A stretch of 64,000 nt of DNA from Rhizobacter koreensis (GTDB taxonomy: Bacteria > Pseudomonadota > Gammaproteobacteria > Burkholderiales > Burkholderiaceae_C), in NCBI RefSeq assembly GCF_013366375.1, contig NZ_JABWMJ010000009.1:62001-126000 (forward strand), written 5' to 3'. Positions 41,078-50,768 of the stretch are shown here, one piece after another. The translations under genes were made by a program, and so were the position numbers. The notes beneath the pieces are model-generated. The model was not told where the DNA came from, searched no databases, and saw only the letters and a list, made by a program, of their open reading frames with translations. Each line of letters begins with the position of its first letter. Position 1 is the stretch's first letter.

Positions 41078-42262
41078 TCAGCGCGCCATCAGGCCGACGA
41101 AGCGGTCGAACAGGTAGCCGATGTCGTGGGGGCCCGGCGACGCTTCCGGGTGGCCCTGGAAGCAGAACGCCGGCTTGTCGACGTGCGCGATGCCCTGCAG
41201 CGTGCCGTCGAACAGCGAGACGTGGGTGGTGCGGAAGGTCGGCGGCAGCGTCGCCGGATCGACCGCGAAGCCGTGGTTCTGGCTCGTGATGCTGACGCGC
41301 CCGGTGTCGAGATCCTTCACCGGGTGGTTGGCGCCGTGGTGGCCGAACTTCATCTTGTAGGTCTGCGCGCCGGCGGCGAGCGCCATGATCTGGTGACCCA
41401 GGCAGATGCCGAAAGTCGGGACGCCCCGGTCGATGAACTCGCGCGTCGCCTCGATGGCGTAGTCGCACGGCTCGGGGTCGCCCGGGCCGTTGCTCAGGAA
41501 GATGCCGTCCGGCTTGAGTGCGAGCGCATCGGCCGCCGAGGTCTGTGCCGGCACCACGCTGATGCGGCAGCCGCGGCTCGCCAGCATGCGCAGGATGTTG
41601 AACTTGACGCCGAAGTCGTACGCGACGACGTGAGGGCCGTCGCGCCCGGCCTTGCCGTAGCCGCTGCCGAGCACCCACTCGGTTTCGGTCCAGTCGTACG
41701 GCTCTTTCACGCTGACGCGCTGCACGAGGTCGAGCCCGGCCATGCTGGGCGCGCTGCGCGCGGCGTCGACGGCCGCGGCACGGTCCGCGTCGGTGACCTG
41801 ATAGCCGGCTTCGAACGCGACGATGCAGCCGTTCTGGGCGCCCTTTTCTCGCAGCAGACGGGTCAGGCGCCGGGTATCGACGCCGGCGATCGCGACCGTG
41901 CCTTCGCGGCGCAGGTACTCGTCGAGCTCCATCGACTGACGGAAGTTCGACGCGCGCAGCGGCAGGTCGCGGATGATCAGGCCGGCGGCGTAGACCTTGG
42001 CCGCATCGACGTCTTCGGCGTTGACACCGTAGTTGCCGATGTGCGGGTACGTCAGGGTGACGATCTGACCCGCGTAGCTGGGGTCGGTGAGGATTTCCTG
42101 ATAGCCGGTGAGCGCGGTGTTGAACACCACCTCTCCGACCGTGCGGCCGGCCGCTCCCGCGGACGTTCCGCTGAAGATCGACCCGTCGGCGAGTGCCAGG
42201 ATGGCCTGAGCTTCTTGGGGCAGCAGCGACACCGTCTTCTCCGAATGCGTGGCGGTCCGCAA
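41078..42262 (-). CDS. carA: Carbamoyl-phosphate synthase small subunit (glutaminase)
   Basis: A 394-residue glutamine amidotransferase subunit delivering ammonia to CarB. The N-terminal domain has [11 protein letters not shown] and [20 protein letters not shown]. The class I amidotransferase domain has [12 protein letters not shown], the nucleophile in FGICLGHQ near residue 285, and the [10 protein letters not shown] acid-base pair near 370. The first 12 or so residues are a short extension. A TACAAT (42362-42357 on the minus strand) may be its -10, giving a leader near 90 bases. Confidence 0.96.
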   Translation of the reverse strand: MRTATHSEKTVSLLPQEAQAILALADGSIFSGTSAGAAGRTVGEVVFNTALTGYQEILTDPSYAGQIVTLTYPHIGNYGVNAEDVDAAKVYAAGLIIRDLPLRASNFRQSMELDEYLRREGTVAIAGVDTRRLTRLLREKGAQNGCIVAFEAGYQVTDADRAAAVDAARSAPSMAGLDLVQRVSVKEPYDWTETEWVLGSGYGKAGRDGPHVVAYDFGVKFNILRMLASRGCRISVVPAQTSAADALALKPDGIFLSNGPGDPEPCDYAIEATREFIDRGVPTFGICLGHQIMALAAGAQTYKMKFGHHGANHPVKDLDTGRVSITSQNHGFAVDPATLPPTFRTTHVSLFDGTLQGIAHVDKPAFCFQGHPEASPGPHDIGYLFDRFVGLMAR

Positions 42263-42416
42263 TCCCGAGGCGGCGAATGAGGAACCGGATGGGCCCGCGG
42301 CGAACCGTGCAGAACGCCCGCGAAGCAGGCGTCGATGGTTGCGGGCAAACCCTTGAATTGTACCCGCAAGGGCAGCGCCGTCCGGCGTGCCGAGTCGATC
42401 GGCCAGGGTGCGGAAC

Positions 42417-42422
42417 TAGAAT
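42417..42422 (+). promoter_or_regulatory. Candidate -10 box for the Bax-inhibitor-1-like gene
   Basis: TAGAAT at 42417-42422, about 47 bases before the ATG. No convincing -35. The 206-base divergent region also contains TACAAT on the other strand for carA. Confidence 0.4.
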
Positions 42423-42468
42423 GCCCGGGCCCGATCTCAGGCAAGGCGTTCTTCAACTCGGAGGTGTC

Positions 42469-43167
42469 ATGAGTCAAGACCTGCAAGCGGTCACCCGGGG
42501 TTACGCCACGCCGGTTGCGTCGGCCGAGCAGCGCAACCGTGTGCTGCGCAACACCTACTGGCTGCTCGCGCTGTCGATGGTGCCGACCGTGATCGGCGCC
42601 TGGATCGGCGTGAGCACCGGCTTCATGCGCAACTGGGGTGCCGGCCTGAGCGCCATCGTCTTCCTGGGCGGCGCGTTCGCGCTGATGCTGGCCATCGAGA
42701 AGTACAAGGAGTCGGCCGCCGGCGTCGGCCTCCTGCTCGGCTTCACGTTCTTCATGGGCCTCATGCTCTCGCGGCTGCTCGGCGTGGTGCTCGGCTTCAG
42801 CAACGGCGCCTCGCTGATCATGCTGGCCTTCGGCGGCACCGGCGCGATCTTCCTCGGCATGGCGACGCTCTCGTCGATCATCAAGCGCGACCTCTCGACC
42901 ATGGGCAAGTTCCTGTTCATCGGGATGATCATGGTCATCGTCGCGGCGCTCGCGAACCTGTTCATCCAGTCCGGCGCGCTGATGATCACGATCTCGGTGC
43001 TCGCGGTCGGCATCTTCTCGGCGTTCATCCTGTACGACCTCAAGCGCGTGCAGGACGGCGAGGAGACGAACTACATCACCGCGACGCTCGGCGTCTACGT
43101 GAGCCTCTACAACGTGTTCACGTCGCTGCTGTCGCTGCTCGGCATCGCCGGCGGCAGTCGCGACTGA
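42469..43167 (+). CDS. Bax inhibitor-1 / YccA-family integral membrane protein
   Basis: A 232-residue, seven-span inner-membrane protein of the BI-1/YccA/YbhL family. It begins with a short polar tail (QRNRVLRNTYWLLALSM...). The last spans carry the family signature SAFILYDLKRVQDG near residue 190, whose aspartates control ion conductance in characterised relatives. YccA interacts with FtsH in E. coli, and ftsH is nearby here, though that does not prove a link. GGAGG lies seven bases before the ATG. A strong terminator follows. Confidence 0.88.
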   Translation: MSQDLQAVTRGYATPVASAEQRNRVLRNTYWLLALSMVPTVIGAWIGVSTGFMRNWGAGLSAIVFLGGAFALMLAIEKYKESAAGVGLLLGFTFFMGLMLSRLLGVVLGFSNGASLIMLAFGGTGAIFLGMATLSSIIKRDLSTMGKFLFIGMIMVIVAALANLFIQSGALMITISVLAVGIFSAFILYDLKRVQDGEETNYITATLGVYVSLYNVFTSLLSLLGIAGGSRD

Positions 43168-43186
43168 CGCGGATCCGCGCTTGCAG

Positions 43187-43215
43187 AACGGGGCCTTCGG
43201 GCCCCGTTTTTTTTT
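43187..43215 (+). terminator. Rho-independent terminator after the BI-1-like gene
   Basis: AACGGGGCC (43187-43195), a TTCG loop and GGCCCCGTT (43200-43208) form a 9-bp stem followed by nine T residues (43207-43215). A very strong intrinsic terminator. Confidence 0.93.
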
Positions 43216-43384
43216 CTCTCCCGCTCGGCCGCTCGAGCGGACGCCAGGAGCCAGCGTGAACCTCGGCTCGGGCGTCATCGCCCCGATCGCTGCCCGACAG
43301 CGCCGCCTCTCGCAGGGATCCGAACGCTCATGCGGCTGTCGCAGCGCAGCAAATGCCCTGCGGGTAATGCACTAGCGAACGCAG

Positions 43385-43413
43385 TTGCATGCACGTGAAC
43401 GCGTGCTTACGAT
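43385..43413 (+). promoter_or_regulatory. Candidate sigma-70 promoter of the secreted MBL-fold gene
   Basis: TTGCAT (43385-43390) and TACGAT (43408-43413) are separated by the optimal 17 bases, about 40 bases before the ATG. The rest of the 43216-43384 gap shows nothing recognisable. Confidence 0.6.
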
Positions 43414-43454
43414 GCTCCGGCAACATTCCTAATACAACCCACCGGAGGAGACAC

Positions 43455-44864
43455 ATGAGGTTGAAGGAAGTCATTCAGGCACTCGTGCCTTTCGCACTGC
43501 TTGCCGGCGCGACGTCGGCATGGAGCGCCGCCGACCCGACGCTGCTCAAGGCACGCCAGAAGTTCTTCGGCATCGACAACGTCGACGTCAATACCGGCGC
43601 GGTCAAGAAGGACAAGGTGATCGCCTCCTGGGCCACCAACACCACCTACGTGGTGTCGGTGATGGGCCGCGTGATCCTGCTCGACAGCTACATCACCAAG
43701 CCCGAGCTGCCGACGACGCCGATCGACCGGCGCTACTCGCCGCTGCTGCCGCAGGACCTGATCGACGTGCGTCCCGAGGCGATCTTCCTCGGCCACGGCC
43801 ACGGCGACCACGCCGACAACGCCGCGTACATCGCCAAGTGGACCAACGCCACGATCTACGCCACGCCCGAAACCTGTGACGTGATGCAGCAGGACGTCGC
43901 GCGCATGTGGGCGGACCCGAACCCGCAGAATGGCGGCGCCAAGGTGGTCCCGAACCCGAATCCGGTGAACTGCGTCGGCGCGGTGCCGCGCGGCTCGCGC
44001 CCGGGCCAGTACAACCAGGGTCCGAACGCGGGCCTTTCCAAGAGCAGCGTCAGCAAGCTGTCGACTCCGCTCGATGCGCAGGTCTGCGTGCTCGCGTTCA
44101 AGTTCATCCACTCCGGCGGATCGCCGGTCGACCCGTCGTTCCCGCACACGACGCTGAACGACCTCGGGGACCCGCGCTACCCCGGGCGCACGATCACGAC
44201 GCCGCCGCCGCCGGTCACGTATCCGGCGATGTTCCCCAACCTGACGCCGTACACACCGCCGGCGACCGGCGCGGTGGCGGGGCAGCTCGACACCCGCACC
44301 ACCGGCTTCGGCGGGCCGGCCGGCGCCTATGAAGTCGTCTACCAGTTCATCCTGCGCAACGGCTACAACTTCAACTTCTTCTATCTGAACTCGGCCGGGC
44401 CGGCCAAGGAAGGCATCGGCAGCGACATCGACCTCGTCACCCTCGCGCAGTACAACGACCCGACCTTCCCGCAGGAGCGCAAGGACCTGGCGCGCGCGAT
44501 CGGCAACAGCCTCTACGACCTCATGGACACCCTGCCGCGCACCGACGTGCTGCTCGGCTCGATCGTGAGCCTCGGCGCCGCCGCCAACCAGCAGCGCGAC
44601 ATCATCCTGGCAACCCAGCGCCTGCGCCCCAAGGTGTACATCCCCGGCCACCACACCGACGTGGCGCAGAAGGGCTCCGGCATCTACCACATGATCAGCT
44701 GGAAGGAGACGGCGGTGAACATGGGCTGGCCGCAGAGCGAGTGGCCCGAGTTCCGTCTGCTGATGGACCCGAACGACTTCCTGGTTCCGCAGGTCTGGTC
44801 GCCGGGCGATGCGCGCTGGTTCGACGCCACCAAGGCAGGACGCGTCGCGCAGCTGTGCGGCTGA
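43455..44864 (+). CDS. Secreted metallo-beta-lactamase-fold hydrolase
   Basis: A 469-residue exported protein. MRLKEVIQALVPFALLAGATSAWSA is a signal peptide. The zinc-binding HxHxDH motif appears as GHGHGDHADN near residues 112-121, with a later histidine in FIHSGG and a conserved-looking YIPGHHTD near 395. The protein is longer than simple beta-lactamases, and about 130 residues separate the first zinc motif from the next probable ligands. Substrate unknown. GGAGGAG sits just before the ATG. The gene has its own promoter and sits upstream of a PEP-CTERM gene in the same direction, with 218 bases between. Confidence 0.8.
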   Translation: MRLKEVIQALVPFALLAGATSAWSAADPTLLKARQKFFGIDNVDVNTGAVKKDKVIASWATNTTYVVSVMGRVILLDSYITKPELPTTPIDRRYSPLLPQDLIDVRPEAIFLGHGHGDHADNAAYIAKWTNATIYATPETCDVMQQDVARMWADPNPQNGGAKVVPNPNPVNCVGAVPRGSRPGQYNQGPNAGLSKSSVSKLSTPLDAQVCVLAFKFIHSGGSPVDPSFPHTTLNDLGDPRYPGRTITTPPPPVTYPAMFPNLTPYTPPATGAVAGQLDTRTTGFGGPAGAYEVVYQFILRNGYNFNFFYLNSAGPAKEGIGSDIDLVTLAQYNDPTFPQERKDLARAIGNSLYDLMDTLPRTDVLLGSIVSLGAAANQQRDIILATQRLRPKVYIPGHHTDVAQKGSGIYHMISWKETAVNMGWPQSEWPEFRLLMDPNDFLVPQVWSPGDARWFDATKAGRVAQLCG

Positions 44865-45082
44865 GCAGCCGGCGGCCCGTGCGGCGGTGTGCCGTGCGGG
44901 CGCAGGGCGGCCGCGAAGGGTCGGTCCGCTGCGCCGGGCCGGCCGCCGCGACGTCGCCGCGCCGTACCTGACGCGGGAACGCGCCGCGAGCGCTCGGATG
45001 CAGTGAGCGCCCGAGCCCTCGCATGCCGTCGGCCCGCCGCGGCATCGCTCTGAACCACGCGAACAACAGAGGGAGAACCAGC

Positions 45083-45697
45083 ATGCAACGCAAGACCTTC
45101 ATGGCTCCGGCGATCGTGGTCGCCATCACAGCCGCGACCGCCGTCGCGTCGGCACACGCCGGCCCGGTGGCGAACGAGTTCGGGCCGAACCTCGTCGTCA
45201 ACGGCGGTTTCGAAGCGACACCCGGCATCGCCAGCTCCGGCTGGACGGTGAGCGGCTTTCTCGGCGAAGGCATCGATCACTTCATCGACGGCGATTCGGC
45301 CCACGCGCACAACGGCACCCGCTCGTTCGCAGGCGGCGCGGTCGGCACGTTCGGCTCGATCTCGCAGACGCTCGCGACCACGCCGGGGATGAACTACAAC
45401 ATCCATCTCTGGCTCGCGAACATCTCGGGCTTCGCCGACGGCACCGGGATCGAGGTGCGCTGGAACGGCAACGTCGTCTACTCCGCGACCGACATCCTCG
45501 GCTTCGGCTATCGCGAGATCGTGGTCGACCCGCTCGCCACCTCGACCTCCACGATCCTCTCGATCGCGCTGCAGGACGACAGCTTCTTCCTGAACGTCGA
45601 CGACATCTCGGTGCGCCTCGTGCCGGAACCTGCTGGCCTTGCGCTCGCGGGAATGGCGCTCGCTGGCCTCCTGCTCGTGCGCCGCAAGGCGGGCTGA
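45083..45697 (+). CDS. PEP-CTERM sorting-domain protein
   Basis: A 204-residue surface or extracellular protein. The signal peptide (MQRKTFMAPAIVVAITAATA...) ends in SAHA near residue 26. The body starts NLVVNGGFEATPGIASSGW, the beginning of a DUF642/carbohydrate-binding-like beta sandwich. The C-terminus has the PEP-CTERM layout: VPEPAGLALAGMALAGLLL then RRKAG. Such proteins are processed by an exosortase, which must be encoded elsewhere, and often go to exopolysaccharide or biofilm matrix. GGGAG precedes the ATG. Confidence 0.88.
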   Translation: MQRKTFMAPAIVVAITAATAVASAHAGPVANEFGPNLVVNGGFEATPGIASSGWTVSGFLGEGIDHFIDGDSAHAHNGTRSFAGGAVGTFGSISQTLATTPGMNYNIHLWLANISGFADGTGIEVRWNGNVVYSATDILGFGYREIVVDPLATSTSTILSIALQDDSFFLNVDDISVRLVPEPAGLALAGMALAGLLLVRRKAG

Positions 45698-45716
45698 GAA
45701 ACGCGACGCCGGGTCG

Positions 45717-45735
45717 CGCGGCGCTGCGCGCCGCG
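45717..45735. terminator. GC-only hairpin between convergent genes
   Basis: CGCGGCGC, a TGC loop and GCGCCGCG make a perfect 8-bp stem after the PEP-CTERM gene. No U-tract. Confidence 0.4.
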
Positions 45736-45814
45736 TGAAGAAGCGGCCGCCGATCAGGACCTCGGGCTCGCCACCGAAGACCGCCCCGCGCGGTCGTCGT
45801 CGCCTGCGCACCGC

Positions 45815-47275
45815 TCAGGCTGCGAGTTCCGCCGCGAGCGTCGTCGGCAGCGCCTCCGCGCGCGCAGCGCCGGTGAACTGCGCGATCGAGTTGGCGTAGT
45901 ACGCGAGCGTCGCGAGCTCGCCGGGCACGGCGCGGAACAGGCCCTCCGACTCGCTCACCAGATGCCGCAGCGTGAGCATGCGGATGCCGACCGTGATGGC
46001 GTAGTCGCGATCCTGGCGCGGCACGTAGACGTGGCCTCCAGCCGCTTCGATGTCCTCGATCAGCGCGTTCACGGCCGCCTTCAGCTCGAGCTCCGAGAGC
46101 CCACCTGACGGGTCGCGCAGCAGCACGCTCGCGACCAGCGGAACCGGCAGCACCGGCACGACCTCGCCAATGCGGTCCATCAGCGCGCGTCCGACCGCCG
46201 CGACCGCGGGCCGCCGCGCGGCGTCGTCGAGCGCGCGGAAGTCGACGCGCTGACGTGCGACCCAGGCTCGCATCGAGAGCGGCGCGCCGAAGTTGACGCA
46301 CGCGTAGCCGTGCCGGAAGCGCCGGCCGAGCGCGCCCTGCAGCAGCACGTGCCCGAGGTGCCGCACGGCGATGCCGGTGCTCGCCGCGAGCGAGCGCGGC
46401 GCGGCGTGCGGGTCGAGCTTGCGCAGCAGCGTGCGGTCCTCGATCACGCGGTCGTAGTTGATGCCGACCGGAACGAACACGACGTCGCGCTCGCCGCGCG
46501 GGTCGAAGCCCTTGAGCATGTAGTCCAAGAGGCCCAGCTTGGGCTCGCGCAAGCGCCCGTCATGGGTCAGACCGCCTTCGGGGTACATCGCCTGCGGAAC
46601 GCCGCCCTCGGTGGCCATCTGCACGTAGCGCTGCAGCACCATGCGGTAGAGCGGATCGCCCGAGTTGCGCCGCACGAAGTAGGCGCCCATCGCGCGGATC
46701 AGCCCCTGCAGCGGCCAGATGCGCGCCCACTCGCCGACCGCGTAGCTGAGCGCGACGCGCTCGGCCGCGAGGAACGACACCAGCACGTAGTCCATGTTGC
46801 TGCGGTGGTTCATCACGAACACCACCGTCGAGCGCGGATGGATCGCCGCCAGCGCCGCGGCGTCGGTGTAGCCCAGGCGGACGCGGTAGATCGCCTTGGC
46901 GATCGTCTTCGCGACCCAGTAGCCGAAGCGGAAGTACACGTAGGCGTTGAACGCCGGCACGATCTCGCGGGCGTAGCGGTCGACCCGCTGCAGCACCACG
47001 TCGCGCGGCGCTCCCTCGCCGCGCGCGACCGCGTCGGCCGCGGCGAGCACGCGCGGGTCGCTGACGAGGCGGTCGATCAGCGCCTGGCGGCGCGTCAGCT
47101 TGAACGGGGGCACCTCGATGCGCAGTCGCACGCTGATCTCGTCGAGCACGCCGCGCACCTTGCGCCGGAAGTACCAGCGCACGCTCGGCAGCAGCACCCA
47201 CTCGAGCACGGCGACGAGCGCGAGCGTCGAGAGCAGCGCGACCAGCCAGAGCGGCAGCGCGACGAGTTGCGTCAC
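45815..47275 (-). CDS. Glycerophospholipid acyltransferase (PlsB/PlsC superfamily)
   Basis: A 486-residue protein with an N-terminal membrane span (residues about 6-28). The acyltransferase block HX4D appears as MNHRSNMDYVL near residue 158, a second block FVRRNSGDPLYR follows near 200, and the third, YPEGGLTHDGR, near 235. This pattern fits glycerol-3-phosphate or lysophosphatidate acyltransferases in membrane lipid synthesis. At 486 residues it is much shorter than E. coli PlsB (807) and longer than PlsC (about 245), so the exact acceptor is unclear. Confidence 0.8.
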   Translation of the reverse strand: MTQLVALPLWLVALLSTLALVAVLEWVLLPSVRWYFRRKVRGVLDEISVRLRIEVPPFKLTRRQALIDRLVSDPRVLAAADAVARGEGAPRDVVLQRVDRYAREIVPAFNAYVYFRFGYWVAKTIAKAIYRVRLGYTDAAALAAIHPRSTVVFVMNHRSNMDYVLVSFLAAERVALSYAVGEWARIWPLQGLIRAMGAYFVRRNSGDPLYRMVLQRYVQMATEGGVPQAMYPEGGLTHDGRLREPKLGLLDYMLKGFDPRGERDVVFVPVGINYDRVIEDRTLLRKLDPHAAPRSLAASTGIAVRHLGHVLLQGALGRRFRHGYACVNFGAPLSMRAWVARQRVDFRALDDAARRPAVAAVGRALMDRIGEVVPVLPVPLVASVLLRDPSGGLSELELKAAVNALIEDIEAAGGHVYVPRQDRDYAITVGIRMLTLRHLVSESEGLFRAVPGELATLAYYANSIAQFTGAARAEALPTTLAAELAA

Positions 47276-47381
47276 AGCGGTCTCCTGCCGGCGGCGGCCG
47301 GCGGTCGAGTATCCCGACGCGCGGCGCAGGCATCGATCCGGACAAACCTGCGCTGAAGGCGCGCGGCCCGCCGTCGTGTCG

Positions 47382-48770
47382 TCAGGTCGTGCCGACCTCC
47401 GCGTCCACCGCCGGAGCAGTGCCGGCAGGCACGTCGACCCGGTCGAACACCGCCAGACTCTCGACGTGCGCCGTCTGCGGAAACATGTTCACCGCGCCGG
47501 CGGCGCTGCAGCGGTAGCCGGCCTGGTGCACCAGCAGGCCCGCGTCGCGCGCCAGGGTCGCCGGATTGCAGCTCACGTAGACGATGCGCCGCGGTGGCGT
47601 GAAGCCGGGCTGGGGCGCGGCGTGCAGATCGGCGAGCGCCTTGGCGATCGCGAACGCGCCTTCGCGCGGCGGGTCGATCAGCCACTTGTCGGCGCTGCCC
47701 CAGGCGGCGAGCGCGGCAGCGTCGACCTCGAACAGGTTGCACGCCTCGAAGCGCGTGCGCGCCGCCAGGCCGTTGCGCGCGGCGTTGGCGCGCGCGCGCT
47801 CGACGAGCGCCGGGCTGCCCTCGATGCCGAGCACCTCACGCGCCTGCGTCGCGATCGGCAGCGTGAAGTTGCCGAGGCCGCAGAACCAGTCGATCACGCG
47901 CTCGTCGCGCCGGGCGTCGAGCCAGCGCAGCGCGCGCCCGACCAGCACCTCGTTGACCGCGTGGTTGACCTGCGTGAAGTCGGTGGGCCGGAACGGCATC
48001 GTGATGCCGAATTCCGGCAGCGAATAGGCGAGCTCGGGGCCGCCGTCGTCGAGTCGGTGCACGGTATCGGGGCCCTTCGGCTGCAGCCACCACTGCACGC
48101 CGTGCTGCACGCCGAACGCCCGCAATCGCTCGCGGTCCGCGGCGCCGAGCGGCTCGAGGTGGCGCAGCACGAGCGCGATCACGGCGTCGCCGACCGCCAC
48201 CTCGATCTGCGGCAGGCGGTCGCGCTGGTCCATCGACATGATCAGCTCGCGCAGCGGCACGAGCATCAGGCTCAGCTCGAGCGGCACGACCTCGCAGCTG
48301 TCCATGTCGGCGACGAAGCTCGACTTGCGCTCGTGAAAGCCGACCAGCACCGTGCCCTTCTTGGCGACGTGACGCACCGAGAGGCGGGCGCGATAGCGGT
48401 AGCGCCAGGCCGGCCCCTCGATGGGGCGGAGCACGCGCTCGGGGCGCACCTTGCCCAGGTGCCAGAGCGCGTCCTCGAGCGCACGCTGCTTGGTCGCGAC
48501 CTGCGCGTTCACGTGCAGGTGCTGCATCTTGCAGCCGCCGCACACGCCGAAATGCGGGCAACGTGGCACCACGCGCTGCACGCTGTCGCGCCGGCGCTCG
48601 ACGGCGCTGCCCTGCTCCCAGTTGTTCTTGCGCCGGTGCACGCGCACCTGGACGTCCTCGCCGGGCAGCGCGTCGTCGATGAAGACCACCTTGCCGGCGG
48701 CGTTGTGCGCGACGCCCTGCGCGTCGAGGTCGAGCGACTCGACGTGCAACCATTCACTGTTGTCGATCAT
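47382..48770 (-). CDS. rlmD: 23S rRNA (uracil-1939-C5)-methyltransferase
   Basis: A 462-residue RlmD/RumA enzyme making m5U1939 in 23S rRNA. The TRAM domain is at the N-terminus ([14 protein letters not shown]). The [4Fe-4S] cysteines are in [10 protein letters not shown] near residues 70-80 with a fourth in DSCEVV near 155. The SAM region is [16 protein letters not shown] near 300, and the catalytic cysteine is in [12 protein letters not shown] near 400. ATG 48770 was chosen; an in-frame GTG at 48791 is possible. It is divergent from the gcv operon. Confidence 0.93.
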   Translation of the reverse strand: MIDNSEWLHVESLDLDAQGVAHNAAGKVVFIDDALPGEDVQVRVHRRKNNWEQGSAVERRRDSVQRVVPRCPHFGVCGGCKMQHLHVNAQVATKQRALEDALWHLGKVRPERVLRPIEGPAWRYRYRARLSVRHVAKKGTVLVGFHERKSSFVADMDSCEVVPLELSLMLVPLRELIMSMDQRDRLPQIEVAVGDAVIALVLRHLEPLGAADRERLRAFGVQHGVQWWLQPKGPDTVHRLDDGGPELAYSLPEFGITMPFRPTDFTQVNHAVNEVLVGRALRWLDARRDERVIDWFCGLGNFTLPIATQAREVLGIEGSPALVERARANAARNGLAARTRFEACNLFEVDAAALAAWGSADKWLIDPPREGAFAIAKALADLHAAPQPGFTPPRRIVYVSCNPATLARDAGLLVHQAGYRCSAAGAVNMFPQTAHVESLAVFDRVDVPAGTAPAVDAEVGTT

Positions 48771-48859
48771 CGGCGGGATTATCCCGGCCACCCTCGCGGG
48801 TCGCTCCCGAGCGGGCTTGCCGCAAGCCGCTCGGGCGGTGCCCGAGCGGGCCGCGCTGC

Positions 48860-48865
48860 TACACT
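48860..48865 (+). promoter_or_regulatory. Candidate -10 box of the gcv operon
   Basis: TACACT at 48860-48865 lies about ten bases before the first riboswitch aptamer, the right place for its promoter. No clear -35. A GC-rich imperfect inverted repeat with arms GAGCGGGCTTG and CAAGCCGCTC lies just upstream (48810-48832). Confidence 0.4.
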
Positions 48866-48871
48866 GCGCGC

Positions 48872-49072
48872 GCCAGGAGAGAGCCTCGTCAGGGGCCGCC
48901 GAAGGCGCAGATCGGGCGGGTCGCCGCCGGTCGAACGCTCAGGCAAAAGGACTGGCAAGCGCTTCACGAGAAGCGTTCCTCGCTGGAGAGAGACCCGCCC
49001 CGAGCGGGTCCACCGAAGGGGCAAGCGGGCCGTTCTCGGCTCGCCAATCTCTCAGGTAGAGCGGACAGCAGG
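48872..49072 (+). promoter_or_regulatory. Tandem glycine riboswitch upstream of gcvT
   Basis: Two consecutive aptamers carry the glycine-riboswitch core. The first has GGAGAGAGCC (48877-), GCCGAAGGCGCAG (48898-48910) and CTCAGGCAAAAGGAC (48938-48952). The second has GGAGAGAGACCC (48985-), ACCGAAGGGGCAAG (49012-49025) and CTCTCAGGTAGAGCGGAC (49049-49066). Glycine-bound tandem aptamers normally switch gcv operons on. A small hairpin (CGCTT/AAGCG, 48960-48975) sits in the linker. Confidence 0.96.
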
Positions 49073-49130
49073 GGCAAACCGTCGATCGGCTTCCAGCCGG
49101 CCGGCACGTCCACGTTGCCCCGGAGCTGCG

Positions 49131-50261
49131 ATGACCGCATCTGCCCCTGATTCCGCGCTTGCCAAGACGCCGCTGCACGCGCTGCACCTCGCGCTCGGCG
49201 CCCGCATGGTCCCGTTCGCCGGCTACGAGATGCCGGTGTCGTACCCGCGCGGCATCCTCGCCGAGCACCGGCAGGGCCGCGCCGCGGCGGTGCTGTTCGA
49301 CGTGTCGCACATGGGCCAGATACGGCTGGTCGGCAAGACCGCCGACGCGGCGCTCGAGACGCTGGTGCCGATGGACGTGTGCGGGCTCGCCGTCGGCCGC
49401 CAACGCTATGCATTCTTCACGAGCGACGCCGGCGGCATCCTCGACGACCTGATGGTGACGCGGCGCGAGGGCGACCTGCTGCTCGTCGTCAACGCGTCGC
49501 GCAAGGAAGCCGACCTCGCGCACCTCGAGGCGCGCATCGGCAACCGCTGCACCATCGAGCCGCAGTTCGACCGCGCGCTGCTCGCGCTGCAGGGGCCGCT
49601 CGCGGTGAATGCGCTCGCACGCCTGGCGCCCGCCGTCGCCGACCTCACGTTCATGACCGGCATGCCGCTCACGCTCGGCAGCGCCGAGGGCTACGTCACG
49701 CGCTCCGGCTACACCGGCGAGGACGGCTTCGAGATCTCGATTCGAGCCGAACATGCCGAGGCACTCGCCCGCGCCCTGCTCGCCCAGCCGGAGGTCCAGC
49801 CCGCCGGCCTCGGTGCACGCGACACGCTGCGCCTCGAGGCGGGCCTTTGCCTTCATGGCCACGACATCGACGAGTCGACCACGCCGGTGGAGGCGGGCCT
49901 CACCTGGGCGATCCAGAAGGTGCGCCGCGCCGGCGGCACGCGCGCCGGCGGCTACCCGGGCGCCGCGACCATCGACGCACAGCTCGCGAACGGCGCGCCG
50001 CGCCAGCGCGTCGGCCTCGTCGGCAGCGAACGCGTGCCGGTGCGCGAAGGCGCAGCCCTGGTCGACGCCGATGGCGCGCCGGCCGGCCGCGTCACCAGCG
50101 GCACCCTTGCGCCGACCGTCGATCGCGTGATTGCGATGGCCTACGTCGACCCCGCGCACGCGAGCCTCGGCACCCTCCTCTACGCCGACGTGCGCGGCAA
50201 GCGCCTGCCGATGCAGGTGACTGCCATGCCCTTTGCACCGCACCGCTACGTGCGCAACTGA
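49131..50261 (+). CDS. gcvT: Glycine cleavage system aminomethyltransferase (T protein)
   Basis: A 376-residue T protein that transfers the aminomethyl carbon from lipoylated GcvH to tetrahydrofolate, releasing ammonia. LHALHLALGARMVPFAGYEMPV at the N-terminus (shown as LGARMVPFAGYEMPV), DVSHMGQ near residue 60, LALQGP, GYTGEDGFEI near 200 and GLGARDTLRLEAG near 225 match the family. The ATG at 49131 follows the glycine riboswitch by about 60 bases. First gene of gcvTHP. Confidence 0.97.
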   Translation: MTASAPDSALAKTPLHALHLALGARMVPFAGYEMPVSYPRGILAEHRQGRAAAVLFDVSHMGQIRLVGKTADAALETLVPMDVCGLAVGRQRYAFFTSDAGGILDDLMVTRREGDLLLVVNASRKEADLAHLEARIGNRCTIEPQFDRALLALQGPLAVNALARLAPAVADLTFMTGMPLTLGSAEGYVTRSGYTGEDGFEISIRAEHAEALARALLAQPEVQPAGLGARDTLRLEAGLCLHGHDIDESTTPVEAGLTWAIQKVRRAGGTRAGGYPGAATIDAQLANGAPRQRVGLVGSERVPVREGAALVDADGAPAGRVTSGTLAPTVDRVIAMAYVDPAHASLGTLLYADVRGKRLPMQVTAMPFAPHRYVRN

Positions 50262-50310
50262 TCCCGCTGCCGCATTTCCGGCGGCCGAACCGCTCAACCC
50301 AGGAGCCTCC

Positions 50311-50685
50311 ATGACTGTCCTCTACACCCCCGAACACGAATGGATCGACATGACCGACCCGGCCCAGGCCACGGTCGGCATCACCAACCACGCGCAGGAC
50401 GCGCTCGGCGACGTCGTGTTCGTCGACCTGCCGAGCGTCGGCACGACGTTCAAGCGCGGCGACGTCGCCGGCGTCGTCGAGTCGGTCAAGGCCGCCGCCG
50501 ACCTCTACATGCCGGTGAGCGGCGAGGTCGTCGCCGTCAACGCCAAGCTGCAGGGCGACCCGTCGCTCGCCAACAGCGACCCGCAGGGCGAAGGCTGGTT
50601 CTTCCGCGTGCGCGCGAGCAACGACGCCGAGGTCGCCGACCTGCTCGATCAGGGGGCCTACGACGAGCTCGTGAAGAGCGCCTGA
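50311..50685 (+). CDS. gcvH: Glycine cleavage system H protein
   Basis: A 124-residue lipoyl carrier shuttling the aminomethyl group between GcvP and GcvT. It begins [14 protein letters not shown], and the lipoylated lysine is Lys60 in [18 protein letters not shown]. The C-terminal GWFFRVR and [10 protein letters not shown] are typical. AGGAG lies six bases before the ATG. It sits between gcvT and gcvP. Confidence 0.97.
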   Translation: MTVLYTPEHEWIDMTDPAQATVGITNHAQDALGDVVFVDLPSVGTTFKRGDVAGVVESVKAAADLYMPVSGEVVAVNAKLQGDPSLANSDPQGEGWFFRVRASNDAEVADLLDQGAYDELVKSA

Positions 50686-50768
50686 CGCGTTCGCGTTTTC
50701 GCCCCGTGCGCCCGGCCGCTCGTTCGCGGCCGCGGCCGCGTTCCCGCCCGCTTCAACCGGTCCCTCGC

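Noticed and set aside
43181..43375. 64-codon open frame after the BI-1-like gene
   Set aside because: It runs through the intrinsic terminator, including the T-tract, so it is unlikely to be translated.
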